This document shows positions 35,761 to 48,259 of a DNA stretch of 64,000 nt, piece after piece. Below the pieces are notes generated by a model that was not told the DNA's origin, ran no database searches, and worked only from the letters and a program-made list of their open reading frames with translations. The position numbers and the translations under genes are program-made. How positions within the stretch are numbered: position 1 is the stretch's first letter; each line of letters starts with the position of its first letter. Origin of the DNA: Periplaneta americana (taxonomy: Eukaryota > Arthropoda > Insecta > Blattodea > Blattidae); assembly GCF_040183065.1 (NCBI RefSeq), contig NC_091124.1, positions 62,876,501 through 62,940,500 on the forward strand, given 5' to 3'.

Positions 35761-36279
35761 TGCCTTCATGATAGAGGATGGTTTTTCGTCGTGACAAGAC
35801 ATGTCTGTTTAGAAAGTCGCGAGTTACGTTGAATAAAATAGTATTTACGTTAATAATTTGGAAGGATAATCGTATGTCTCACTTGCAGTTCTATTGCATT
35901 CTGTTGTTTTTAATTAACTTCAGTCTCATGAAAGCATGATGGTGTTTAGGTAAAAGAGCTTAACCCTCATTTTCTAAATGCGACTTTTCTTATGTAATTA
36001 GTTAAAATTTAAATACAAAACGTGAAGATAATTTTTGGCAATTATGTTTATATTCTTTCATATAAAATAAGTAATAATAATGTGCTAAAATTTAATTAGG
36101 CCTATAGCTGTTTCTCAAAAAATTTATTTTGTGGGATAAGCCCTTTTACTTGAACACCGTCGATTGGTAAATATTAGTTCTATTAAAGTCGATTACGTAA
36201 TATTTATTAATAATAATTAGGCCTACCTACTATTGTACTTCAACCGTGTTCATGAAATTAATAAATACTAGGTCTATAC
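35761..36279. other. No gene recognised
   Basis: AT-rich intergenic sequence with no motif. Confidence 0.4.
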
Positions 36280-36379
36280 TGCGAAAGATTGGAGAAAGCT
36301 GAGTTTGCAGTGAAATACCTACGCTTGGACAGACCACTGTGTATAATGAATGAATGAATGAATGAATGAATGAATGAAT
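36280..36379 (+). mobile_element. LINE family B 3' terminus with (GAAT)n tail
   Basis: GAGAAAGCTGAGTTTGCAGT then ACCTACGCTTGGACAGACCA match the ends of the copies at 25580 and 20400. A GAAT tetramer tail follows. Confidence 0.65.
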
Positions 36380-36533
36380 ACTGCGAGCAAGCGTTCAGCT
36401 GTATTGGTGAAAGAGGTATTAAATTAAACGTCTTACTTCAATCTTGACAATCGCAGAGGGCATGTAACATCAGTCCTGCCAAGCTATGAGAGATGAAATG
36501 CAGAAGATGGAAATTTAATGGGGGATATTCCTT

Positions 36534-36536
<3 letters not shown>

Positions 36537-36578
<42 letters not shown>

Positions 36579-37574
36579 TTTTTCCAATTCACTGCGGGCT
36601 AAAGCTAGGAGATGCACTATCACCTTCACTTTTTAACTTCGCTCTAGAATATGCCATCAGGAAAGTTCAGGATAACACAGAGGGTTTAGAATTGAACGGG
36701 TTACATCAGCTTCTTGTCTATGACGACGTGAATTTGTTAGGAGAAAATCCAGAAACGATTAGGGAAAACACGGAAATTTTACTTGAAGCAAGTAAAGCGA
36801 TAGGTTTGGAAGTAAACCCCGAAAAGACTAAGTATATGATTATGTCTCGTGAGCAGAATATTCTACGAAATGGAAATACTTGTATAAAAGTTGGAGATTT
36901 ATCTTTCGAAGAGATGGAAAAATTAAATATCTTGGAGCAACAGTAACAAATATAAATGACACTCGGGAGGAAATTAAACGCAGAATAAATATGCGAAATG
37001 CATGTTATTATTCGGTTGAGAAGCTTTTATCATCCAGTCTGCTGTCAAAAAATCTGAAAGTAAGAATTTATAAATAGTTATATTATCGGTTACTCTGTAT
37101 GGTCGTGAAACTTGGACTCTCATTTTGAGAGAGGAACAGAGATTAAGGGTCTTTGAGAATAAGGTTCTTAGGGAAATATTTGGGGCTAAAAGGGATGAAG
37201 TTACAGGAGAATGGAGAAAGTTATACAACACAGAACTGCATGCATTGTATTCTTCACTTGACATAATTACGAACATTAAATCGAGACGTTTGAGATGGGC
37301 AGGGCATGTAGCACGTATGGGCGAATTCAGAATTGCATATAGAGTGTTAATTAGGAGGCCGGGGGAAAAATACCTTTGGGGAGACCGAAACGTAGGTGGG
37401 AGGATAATATTAAAATGGATTTGAGGAAGGTGGTATAAGATGATGGAGACTGGATTAATCTTGCACAGGATAGGGACCGATGGCGGGCTTATGTGAGGGC
37501 GGCAATGAACCTGCGGGTTCCTTAAAAGCCATTTGTAAGTAATAATAATAATAATAACTAATAATAATAATAAT
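36537..37574 (+). mobile_element. RTE-like LINE, 5'-truncated copy after an (AAT)n run
   Basis: After about 14 AAT units the element begins at TTTTTCCAATTCACTGCGGG. It keeps [40 protein letters not shown] (the YADD motif has lost one codon), MREEQRLRVFENKVLREIFG and RRLRWAGHVARMGE. It ends at 37545 in CCTTAAAAGCCATTTGTAAG and an AAT-rich tail. Four frameshifts show that it is dead. Confidence 0.88.
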
Positions 37575-37884
37575 ACAAAATCATCCTGTAGATAAGGCTT
37601 GAAGAACTGGGCGACAATTGTGGCTTTGCCTCTCTCATCTTATACGCCACTCACCCCTTCCTTCCATCCCCGCGTCATTGACTTGGTAGGGGAGGGGATT
37701 TGTATTCTGTCTTAAGGTGCGTACACACTTAGCGAACGAACAACGAACGAATGATGAAGCAAAACTTCGTTGTTCGTTCGCTGTTTGAAGCGACGTACAA
37801 ATCATCAGCAAATTGTCAGAAAACATTCACATTCGCTGATTATCCGCTATAAAGGCAGACGAAAATATAATTATAGCAAGTGCA

Positions 37885-39946
37885 GGCCTGTTTCATAAAC
37901 ACAGTAATAATATTAAGTAATAGTATTGCAGTCACGAAAACAATTTTATTAACCGACTAAATTCTGTTTCATAAACGTTTTGCACGAGTCATAAAATACG
38001 TACAGTAGCCAGATGATTTGAGGTTAAGGCTGACAAACATAACCAAGTTGGTCTGCACTCTACAGCTATTTATATTATTCTCTCTGTTAACAGTTGTTGA
38101 ATGAAATAAGTTTTGAAGTACTATCTTTAATAGCAACAACAGAGTAAATCGTAATATGTGTGAAGGTTTGGGAGACAATTTATTTCAGATAAGATTGTAA
38201 ATCACTGCAACTCGAAGTTATTGTTTCTGTTATTTGATTCAGTTGATTTACGAGTAAAAGAAACAATATGATAAATCTAAAATATTGTGAACAGATATTT
38301 ATCATTCCTAATTGTTCACGTCTCTGCTGTTGTAAAGTTTGCAATTCCAAAAACAGTGTATCAGTGACAGAAGCGTGTGTGTGCGCGCGCGTGTATAAAA
38401 ATTGGACCTCGTTATCTAAAGAAGTACCATATGAAAATGTTAAGCAGTGAAAACTTTTGATGACAATATTGTACCAGCCTTAAGGACAGTGTTTAACGAC
38501 AGGGTTAGTGGACCCTGCAAAGCGTCTTATGTAAGATATTTCAAGTTCCGTTATAATTCGGAATACTGCGCAAGTACTTATATAAAAAGGCTTAAAAATT
38601 ATTGGTGCAAGCGTAAATAAATACACATAAAAATTACTCTTTTACCAAAAATAAATAAGTAATGCAATAACGACATAAGTACTTACGCGGTGAAGTCGTT
38701 CCTAGAAAATATAGTGTTTGAGTTTGAAGGTGTGGATGTTGCAGAAGATTAATGTTATGACGAAATTAATAAAAATACTGAAATTGTCTTAATGGGTTTT
38801 TATTGCTGATTATGTTGTAAGTAGTATTTTCAAGAAGTTACCTGACTATACAAAATGCAAATACATATGTTCTAATTAGAGATTGTGATGTGGAATTGTG
38901 GATACTGTACCTATAAATCTCGTAAGTTAATTTTAGTTTATGCCCTCAATAGGGGTGGTTTAAAGTAGTCCACATATTTTGTAATAGATCTACTTGTTGA
39001 TATATGTCTGCAAAAGATTTTGGCTCACCAAGATCTTTACAATGTTAATTAGTGAAGAGTATATAGATTCAGGTTGTCACAAGTATACACTGAAAAAACA
39101 TTTCAATAGGTACAGAAAATATTAATATTACTGTATTTTGTTATGTAGATGTCCCATAGGCATATATTTCTGAACAATTATTATAATTTAAAAAATGACG
39201 AGAAAGGGAAAAACGTTAAGTTCAATCATTCAAATAACATAAAATAATGTAAAATATACAGTAATTACTTTCTAACAGTTCTATACTGTAATTGAATTTA
39301 ATTTAGGTTTCATCCTTTCCAATTGTTCCTCTTTTACAATTAGATAAGATAGTTTTCAATTTCAGCCTGGTCCACCTACATTGGCGTCTATGACAGTTTG
39401 TAAGTATGGAGAGGGACTTTGTTAGTCATTCATTTTGTCTCTTATGCTTTTTAAAATGGGGAAAAGACGTGAAAATAACTTGAAGGAACAGAGTTTTTTG
39501 CGAAAAGTTCTCGAATTGAAAGGTCAACTATTTCATTATATTCGTAACTTTCTTGCATATGGTTGTAGGATATTCGTTGTCTAAAATTTCTTGGACGTCG
39601 GACAAACACTCCCTCTTCATCACTATTTGAGTCAGAATTACCCATTTCAAATGGTTTCATGGTTTTATCTTCAAAATCTAACCCTACATTGGCATTTACT
39701 TTTTACAAATTATTAAACTATTACTTAAAATACAGTCATGGAACTAACGTTAATATTATTAATAAATTTAATTATCTTTGCTGCTTTATGAAACACTTTA
39801 GTAATATTATTATTTATTTTAGTAATAATATGAGCGTTTACAGTAATAAATAATATTATTAAATATTACTTTTATGAAACAGAACAGTAATAATATTACT
39901 TAATGTTATTACCTTTTTTAGTAATATTACTTTTATGAAATAGGCC
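37885..39946. mobile_element. Inner inverted-repeat element nested in the Harbinger transposon
   Basis: GGCCTGTTTCATAAA at the left is matched, inverted, by TTTTATGAAATAGGCC at the right. Both are followed inward by TAATATTAC-rich sequence. The target duplication is not clear. The N-terminus of a Harbinger-like transposase lies inside. Confidence 0.6.
39451..39660 (-). pseudogene. PIF/Harbinger-like transposase N-terminal fragment
   Basis: MKPFEMGNSDSNSDEEGVFV then RRPRNFRQRISYNHMQESYE resembles the start of Harbinger transposases (acidic run, then a basic R-FRQRI motif). It degenerates after LSIREL. No DDE region is visible. Confidence 0.5.
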
Positions 39947-40327
39947 CCAGGGGAAAGTTTCAGTACACGGATACCTCACTGACAATAATTATCTTAAAAT
40001 ATTAAAAAGAGAGATTTGTCTGTGTTTGTCGTATGCGCATCATGCTTACGAAAAGACACTTTTCAATGCCAATAATTTATTTTGTGTGCACAAGGTTGGA
40101 ACTTTGTTTTTTCTGGGCGTGAATTTGTCCAAAAGGAACGACATATGTTTATACGCGAACCAAGTTGACTCGTACACTTCATCACTCCCCATTCCAGAAC
40201 TTTTTATGGAATTCTGTCTTTCACTCCAGAATGATGTCAGTAGGGATTCAATTTTCTTTTTGACTTCTGCTTCCTACAATAAACAAAAAACATATATCCA
40301 CTGAAAATAAATAAACAAAAATAATTT

Positions 40328-40513
40328 TCAAATTTTGCACGTGTTTGACTCGCCTATCTTGCAGCTAAACATCTTTCCAACAGGTTCCCAAACATCATGT
40401 TTTCTTATTTTATTGTGGTAAGTAGGATACTTGGGATTCCATGAAGTTTCCTGCTCCCTATATGCATTAATAAGATTTATAACAGCGTCTTCCGTCCACT
40501 CCAGTTTCGACAT
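40328..40513 (-). pseudogene. MADF/Myb-like DNA-binding protein of the Harbinger element (truncated)
   Basis: MSKLEWTEDAVINLINAYRE and LWEPVGKMF-like spacing (HDVWEPVGKMF) are typical of the MADF/SANT domain that is the second protein of PIF/Harbinger transposons. The frame ends after 61 aa, whereas family members are longer. Confidence 0.7.
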
Positions 40514-40759
40514 CCTGTTAGTGAAATTGAACTAAGCGCTGCGTTCTGCTACGAACTACAAGCTAGTGGCAAATCCCGTCCACAACGAATACCAACTTCC
40601 TTTGATGTACCGACAAGCGACGGATCACTTCCGAAGGCAAACCAAACGATCGGTTTGCATTTGCTGCGACGTACACACGTACCGATTTCAATCAACGAAT
40701 GCAATCGTTTGCCGTTCGTTCGTTGTTCGTTCGCTAAGTGTGTACGCACCTTTATGTGA

Positions 40760-41210
40760 TTGCGTACGGACCACAGATACGTCATTCAACGCCGGTGCAC
40801 TGTGGACGGGGAACCAACGCTTTCCCCATGCTTTCCATCCCTCTCTCGCCAGTTCTGTATCCCTGCTGTTGGTTATACTGCAAGCAGTTCCTCTCGCTAT
40901 TTCATAATCCACTAAACGGGTAAATATTCTGAAATCATCACTGAGTACAGTAGTAAATGTTACGTTTTGGGAACATGCCTGTCGTGAAATAATTCACTAG
41001 TTTACTTGTTTATGTAAGTGTATTCTTATGTTGTTAATACAACTCCATTTTATGTTTGTCGCATTAAGTCTCGATTTATGAGTTTGTAGTATTTTATTTT
41101 ATGTGAGATTTATTACACTCGTATTTTCCTCGCTTTAACCATTTATGACATTTATTTATGTAATAAGTTACTTTTATTTCTGTAAACAGAGGATTAATGG
41201 GCCTTAGTTT
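40760..41210. other. No gene recognised
   Basis: Short intergenic stretch without motifs. Confidence 0.4.
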
Positions 41211-41610
41211 ATGACATCAGCATTATTTATTGGTCTTGTTCGTCATATGTTACCCTATGAGTTATTTATGAACTTCGTAGGTATTAAGGACGGTACAGAC
41301 ATGACTTCACAAGCGGCGAGAATACAAAACAATTTATTGTGTACTCACTGCGCTCCCGTCATTGTAAAGATGTCTGAGGAACTAGTCATAGCGAGTGCTG
41401 CATTTATAGTTTTGCGATTTATTGAAGAAGAAAGACTTTGGTGGGTGACACAGCTTTACAAAAACCGAAAGTGCTATGATGGCTACGAAAAATATGGTGT
41501 TTGAAAAGAGTTCAGGACATTTCAGGAACTTTGCGTGTCGTCTTAGACTTAGGATTTCGACTTTCTTAATCAATTGTATCAAAAATAATGAAGAACAGAC
41601 ACTTTAGATA
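41211..41610 (+). pseudogene. Possible PIF/Harbinger transposase N-terminal fragment
   Basis: The frame ends ERLWWVTQLYKNRKCYDGYE KYGV and stops. The -1 or +1 frame gives SGHFRNFACRLRLRISTF. The WWVTQLYRNR-type motif followed by a F..F.R......F block is usual near the start of Harbinger transposases. Short and broken. Confidence 0.4.
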
Positions 41611-41689
41611 GGGTTGCCATACGTTTGTATTTTATACGGACAGTTTGTGTTTTAAGATCCATGTACATGTAGATAAATGCAAATAAGAC

Positions 41690-42382
41690 AAGACAAGAAA
41701 AAAATAAAGATGGTAAATGTGCAAATTCTAAATGATGACAGTAGACTAGAGCAAGTGGACAGCTTTAAATATTTGGGAGTACTATAAGCAGTACATGAGG
41801 TGTTGTCAGGAAGGTAAAATAAGCTTTTGTCAAAGGAAGCTTTTGATAGAAAAAGGAGCATCTTCTGCGGATCTCTAGAGAAAGAACTAAGGAAGAGACT
41901 AGTTAAGTGCTTTGTGTGGAATGTGGTATTGTACGGGGCAGAAACATGGACATTATGACGAAGTGAAGAGAAGCGACTAGAAGCATTTGAAATGTGAATA
42001 TGGAGGAGGATGGAGCGTGTGAAGTGGACAGACAGAATAAGAAATGAAGCTGTGATGGAAAGAGTGGGTGAAGAAAGAATAATGCTGAAACCGATGAGGA
42101 AGAGAAAAAGAAATTGGTAGGGTCACTGGCTGAGAAGAAACTGCCTACTGAAGGATGCACTGGAAGGAATGGTAAACGGGGCAGAGTAAGATATCAGATG
42201 TTAGCCTAGATGGCATTAAGATATATGAATCATATGCGGAGACTAGAGGAAGGTAGAAAATAAGAAAGATAAGAGAATGCTGGGATTACAGTGAAAGACC
42301 TGCCCATGGGCAGAACACTTACGTATGTATGTATGTATGTATGTATGTATGTATGTATGTATGTATGTATGTATGTATGTTA
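41690..42382 (+). mobile_element. LINE family B 3' fragment (empty-site reference copy)
   Basis: It runs from a GATGACAGTAGACTAGAGCA block through the RT C-terminal part (RMERVKWTDRIRNEAVMERV; LLKDALEGMVNG) to a (GTAT)n tail at 42320-42380. At 41770 it is uninterrupted where the 18807 element sits in its relative. Confidence 0.8.
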
Positions 42383-42751
42383 AACGTATCCTATCAGTAT
42401 TTGCTAACAAGAAAAACTCAGAATCGAAGTATATTATTAAATAGAAAAAAGGTCTCTAACTTCTGTAACTTGACGTAACAGTGACTCGTCATCTAATTGA
42501 AACTGTTACGACAAGAATTGTGCTCTCCAGAAAAGAGCTGAGACGGTTTTCCATTGTTACTTAATTTTTAAACATTTATTGGCAAAAATGTAATATATAT
42601 ATATATATATAATTTAACATTTCGTGTAATGGACATACATAGGTTGATTACCATCTTAAAGTAATTACAATAATTACATTTTCTCCGCTATTCAGCTGAG
42701 TTGCATAATACAGTATATTTCTTTTTTTAATTGGATAGCGACACAAAGAGA

Positions 42752-43198
42752 AACTTGGACTCTCACTTTGAGAGAAGAACAGAGATTAAGAATGTTTGAG
42801 AATAAGGTTCTTAGGAAAATATTTGGGGCTAAGAGGGATGAAGTTACAGGAGAATGGAGAAAGATACACAACGCAGAATTGCACGCATTGCATTCTTTAC
42901 CTGACATAATTAGGAACATTAAATCCAGACTTTTGAGATGGGCAGGGCATATAGTACGTATGGGTGAATCCAGAAATGCATATAGAGTGTCAGTTGGGAG
43001 GCCGGAGGGAAAAAGACCTTTGGGGAGGCCGAGACGTAGATGTGAGGATAATATTAAAATGGATTTGAGGAAGGTGGGATATGATGTTAGAGACTGGATT
43101 AATCTTGCACAGGATAGGGACCGATGGCGGGCTTATGTGAGGGCGGCAATGAACCTGCGGATTCCTTAAAAGTTATTTGTGAGTAAGTAAGTAAGCGG
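42752..43198 (+). mobile_element. RTE-like LINE, short 3' copy with 10-bp target duplication
   Basis: CACAAAGAGA at 42742-42751 is repeated at 43199-43208, immediately after a TAAG tail. The body encodes TWTLTLREEQRLRMFENKVL, RRRCEDNIKMDLRKVGYDVR and ends AAMNLRIP, open for 133 aa. It is a 5'-truncated, target-primed insertion and looks young compared with the other copies. Confidence 0.93.
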
Positions 43199-43619
43199 CA
43201 CAAAGAGAGGAGCGTTTAAGTTGAGCAGCAATTGTCAGACAAGTGTAAATATGAGTTTTGATTGTAAAAGAGAAATGAGGGAGTCAGAAGCAAAGGGGTA
43301 CAAGTAACATTTGTAAGAGCATGAGTTGAGTGCATCTAGGATATGTTAAAGCATCTAACATTTTAGTGGCAAAGGGATACGTATTTTAATCACATCACAC
43401 ACTAAAATTTAAGTAAAAAATTTCACGGGAGTTACGTAAACTTAAGTACTTTCAATTACATTTTCTTAAAAATAACAAGTGCACTTACCCCCTTTGCTTC
43501 TGACCCCTCAAATGTTATACGTTATTGTAACTTGGAAATTCTCATTGGAGCTAAAACTATTGTATATTTTGCGTACAATAGAGGTACATTGTATCGATGG
43601 AAAAACTGTTGTATGAATG

Positions 43620-43840
43620 TTATGGTTTATTTAACGACGCTCGCAACTGCAGAGGTTATATCAGCGTCGCCGGATGTGCCGGAATTTTGTCCCGCAGGAG
43701 TTCTTTTACATACCAGTAAATCTACTGACATGAGCCTGTCGCATTTAAGCACACTTAAATGCCATCGACCTGGCCCGGGATCGAACCCGCAACCTTGGGC
43801 ATAGAAGGCCAGCGCTATACCAACTCGCCAACCAGGTCGA
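43620..43840 (-). mobile_element. tRNA-derived SINE, family 5
   Basis: On the minus strand the head GACCTGGTTGGCGAGTTGGT (A-box) and GCGGGTTCGATCCCGGGCC (B-box) is well kept. The body runs through CATTTAAGTGTGCTTAAATG to GAGCGTCGTTAAATAAACC. It looks younger than most SINEs here. Confidence 0.85.
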
Positions 43841-43859
43841 CTGTTGTATGAATACCATA

Positions 43860-44400
43860 GCTATTGTACGTCTGGCAACACTGCTCAGGTCATCTGCGCT
43901 CAGAAACAAAGCATGCGCTGACAAACTTCGAATACGTAATCTTACCGGTATAAGCCTATCCTTTTGCTCTCACCCCATAAGCACTCAAGTCTGTACCCAC
44001 CTTTGGTGATGTCTGTCAAAATAATAGATGGTAACGGTTTAAAATAAATTTATTTGCAAAGTGCATGTCACAGTTTTAACAAAAATAATTTATTATTCTG
44101 ACATCAGGTTTATTTTTTAATATGTATATTAAATATTACCAATCATATTTATTTTCTACGGAAAACTGCAAGTGATAATTTCGACAGCATCTCGATCGTG
44201 AGACACTTCTGCCTCAGGACCTCGAATGAAGTACTATCGCCATCTCGTTTTCTGCAAATAATTTAAGGAGGGGAGGAAAAGGGGGAATTGAAAATGTAGC
44301 CTAGTTCTGCTGATATGTGCGGCACCACTATACATATTTTATATTTAGAAAATGGGAAAGGAAGAAACGGGTAACATTAACATGGAGTTGAGAGAGAGGT
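43860..44400. other. Intergenic DNA downstream of NPC2-like B
   Basis: No motif seen. Confidence 0.4.
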
Positions 44401-44406
44401 GTATAT

Positions 44407-44412
44407 TTTATT
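44407..44412 (-). terminator. Poly(A) signal of NPC2-like B
   Basis: AATAAA on the minus strand, 28 nt after the stop codon of gene B. Confidence 0.7.
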
Positions 44413-44439
44413 TAGTCAAGTACGATTACAGACGTTTTA

Positions 44440-44526
44440 TCACACGACCTGGCCATTGATCTTGAAACACGTGATGATCTGCTTCGTGATGGAGTCAACG
44501 AGAGACAGCTTCACCGTTAGCTGGAC
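44440..44526 (-). CDS. NPC2-like B, exon 4 (C-terminus)
   Basis: This 87-nt exon has acceptor CTCTGCTCCAG and stop TGA at 44442-44440. It encodes 28 residues with LVDSITK, the last ML cysteine and the GQVV end shared with gene A. Confidence 0.94.
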   Translation of the reverse strand, partial: VQLTVKLSLVDSITKQIITCFKINGQVV

Positions 44527-47500
44527 CTGGAGCAGAGAGCAATAATATGAAAAGCTAAAAAGTGATTAGATGGTATAATGTCAGATCCAGTACATTTCCG
44601 ATGATTCATATAATTTACATCAGAAAAAAAAGAAGAAGACATTAAAATGAAATGACTTTTTACTACAGCGATTCATTTTACAGAGTGAATAGAATAAAAA
44701 TCTGGTTGATTTTAAATAAAAATGAAAATCCAAGACACGTAATACAAACTATAAAAAGCTTACACAAATATACGGCATTCGCACTGAAAGTAGAAAATAA
44801 GACAAAATATTAGTGAAGAAGATGGACAAGGTTGCAAGTTTTTTTTATCAGGTCTTATTTACTTGTAATCTATATATTCATGAAATATTAAAGCGGAGTG
44901 AAAAAAATAAATTGAAGTACTGTATTTATATCGGTTTGACGCAAAAATTCTTGGCGTTTTTTCGCTGTGAGAAAAGTTTTTATTTGAGACGAATAGGAGA
45001 TAGAAATTAAAATCAGTAATAAATTACCCTATATTATCTCTGACTCTTTGCCAACGTTGGGGTAGTTTTCGATTTCGCGTCTGACGAAATTTGCTTTGAG
45101 TTAGAGAAGTCGTTAAACCAAGTTTGTAAAACATCTTCGTTATCAAAGGAGTTCCCTTGAAAATTGTTGGCTAGAAAGAAGAAAAGGTAGAAATCTGAGG
45201 GCGCAAGATCGGGAGAATATGGAGGATATGGAATCATCTCCCAAGCTCCTGGATAGCTATTTTCGTCATGTTAACAGAGTGCGAGCGTAAATTATCATGT
45301 TTCAGCAGCACTTGATGCAGTCTTCCCGGTTGTTTTTCTTCAGTTGCGGCCGCAAGAAGTCTGAGTTATTGGAAATAATTGTCAGCAATCATGGTTACAT
45401 TCCTGAGAAGCAGTTCGTAGTACACGATGCCTTCTTTATCCCACCAGACGTATAACATCATCTTCTGTGGACGGACACTAACTTTTGTACGGGGTACCTT
45501 CGAACATAAAAGTAGATAGAAGGGACAAGGATTGCTAGGTGGTGGCACCAGAATAAATCAGCTGATGTCGGGCAGAGAAGCGGTATGGTATGGACGTCGA
45601 GTATAGGAAGATCACAGTAAATCTAGTGCCTAAATCTAGATATAAAAATATTCGTTTGATTTTGAGCAAAAAAATTAGAAATCGTAGGCTGGTACACTCG
45701 ATGCATATTAATAACCTCATTGCAATGGATTAAAGCACGATAATGTTATTTGAAGATTAAGCCTGGCATAAATTCCTCATGGAAATACGAGTCACTTTTA
45801 CTATCGACTTTTTTTGGGAGGAAATTTAAGTTAGAAGTTACTGAAATATGTATTAAGTAAGACTGAAACAAGGTAGTTAACAAAAGAAAGAACACTACTG
45901 CTTTTAAACAATGTTTATTCATGTCAATTTATTTACGTCACTTGATAGTATTTTGTATTTTATCTTTTTGTCTAACAGTAGCCTGCCTTTCATACGTATG
46001 TAGTTCATTCATGTTTGCTGATTTCAAAATAAAACATTTGCAAACATTTATACAAATGAAACAATACTTCCAAGATTAATGTATGATGTAAACATCAGTT
46101 AGAGAAATGATTGATTTTTACATTATGAAATTAAGTTGACTTTTGCGCGTTCCGACAAAGATTATGGGGACGCCGGACACCTAGGCCAAAAAGGGGACTG
46201 TTCCGGTTTTTACGAGAAGTGTGGTAAACTTATATAATGATATTTGTTTCAAATACAGAAAATTAAACAAATAGGCCTAGGCCTACCTCAAATTACTCTC
46301 TGATGTCCTTAAATAGTGTCAGTAATCTTTCACAGTGGGGCCTATATTTGTATTCAACTTTTTGGTTGTGTTATATTTTGTGCGCATTGTGTTTAATACC
46401 TAATAGATAGGGGTGGGTTTTGGGCGTAGGTTTAGTACCAATTTTTCTTATGTACTGTGATATTCTTAATGAGTGTCTGTAATTCTTTTACAGCAGAGTT
46501 TATATGTATATTTAACTTCTTGGTTCTGTTATATTTTGTCCCTTGTGCACATTGCGTTTGAAACCTAATAGGTGGGAGTGGGGTTTATGTGTAGGCTACA
46601 CTAGTTTTTTGGGCCTACTATGACATCCTTAATGAGTGTCTGTAATTCTTTCATAGTGTGGCCTAGTGTATATTTAACTTTTTGGTTCTGTCATATTTTG
46701 TATCTTGTGCACATTCTATTTAATACATATTGGACTATAACGGACTGTATAATTTTTTCATGTAAGTATAATTATTACTATGATATTCTAATAATAATTT
46801 TAATTGTAATCATTGTGTTTTTAATGAAGTCCTGTTTAATGCATTTTAAACCATACCTGTGATGTTAACAACTGTTGTGATTTATGTTGGATAATAATTG
46901 TGACAGAATAACTTCAGAGCACTCAAAACAGAAGCTTGAGAATCTACCATAAAGGTAAATTATTTAAGCTGTAGGCTTATATAATATTTCAATGATTCGT
47001 AGTCAGAAACAAGACAAGACTCATGCGTGTAATTCGTTCTGTTTCCTCAACCTTTTCGTTGCAGGCGGGCTAGTAAGTGAACAAATCTGTAGGATATTTC
47101 ATTTTGTACTATAAAACAAACTAGCAATATGCACAATAAAACAAGGGAACTGTTAAATTAGGATCTACCAAACTTTTTGAACTTCATATATATTCTAGGA
47201 TAGGCTATGATCACATTCGTAATACATTGTATATAAAGTACACTGCATAATGTTTTGCCCTTAATCAGCTGATGGGAAAACGCTGTTAATTTGGTGCCGC
47301 TTTCATCCGGTAGGATAGTATCGAACACACTCTCTATTTACTTTAACGTTCGAAGGTTGTCACCATTTTCCTTCAGAGTAGTGGGCATGATCACGTTGAT
47401 TGGATTGATTACTACTTACCGGAGGGTAGACCGATAGAATGGGCAGCTTGAGAAGATAGGTGGCCTTTTCACCTTTGGGCAGCGGGCACTCCTGGTCGAT

Positions 47501-47895
47501 CAAGGACTTGCAGGCGTTGCGTTGTGGCAGAGTATAGTTCACTGCCAGGCCCAGTACAACGGCCTGCACGTGCGGCTTCATGCGAGTGATCTCGTGGTCT
47601 GTCGGCAGTAAAGGAATAAATACAAAGCGTGATCAATTATTGAAAACTTTGCATTTGGACCAGTATTTGCTGAAAGGAATATTAAGAATGCTAATAACAT
47701 GCATTACTTGTAGGTATGTTAATATGCATGTACACATTTAAATTGACCTGCCAGGATACCCTGCAGTGAATGCACTGTTAGTTGAAGGAATACATACTTC
47801 TGCATTTTCAGTTACATACTGTACGTGAATGTGCTTCATTGGCTACTGAGTGACGAGACTGCTAAGGGTACGACTACTTGTCCCTTAGAAGCACT

Positions 47896-47962
<67 letters not shown>

Positions 47963-48179
47963 TATTGCCAGAACAAAGATGCAAGATTTTTACATAAAAA
48001 CACCCTAGCACCCCCAGAAAGAGTAACATACTCGTTCTCAGGGGGCATTCCACATGATGTCAAGACATTTTATTAAATAACAGAGTAAAAAGTAAAAAAA
48101 ATAAAAAAGAAGAAAAAAACGCATCACAATAATTCAACTTTAAATTTTCTCTGTTAACAGCAATTTTAATTGATAATAA

Positions 48180-48259
<80 letters not shown>

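Larger units (their letters stand above)
37715..40751. mobile_element. 3.0-kb PIF/Harbinger-type transposon with TTA duplication
   Basis: Perfect 37-bp inverted repeats begin AGGTGCGTACACACTTAGCG (then AACGAACAACGAACGAA) and are flanked by TTA at 37712-37714 and 40752-40754. A MADF-domain frame sits near the right end. A second inverted-repeat element lies inside at 37885-39946. Confidence 0.92.
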
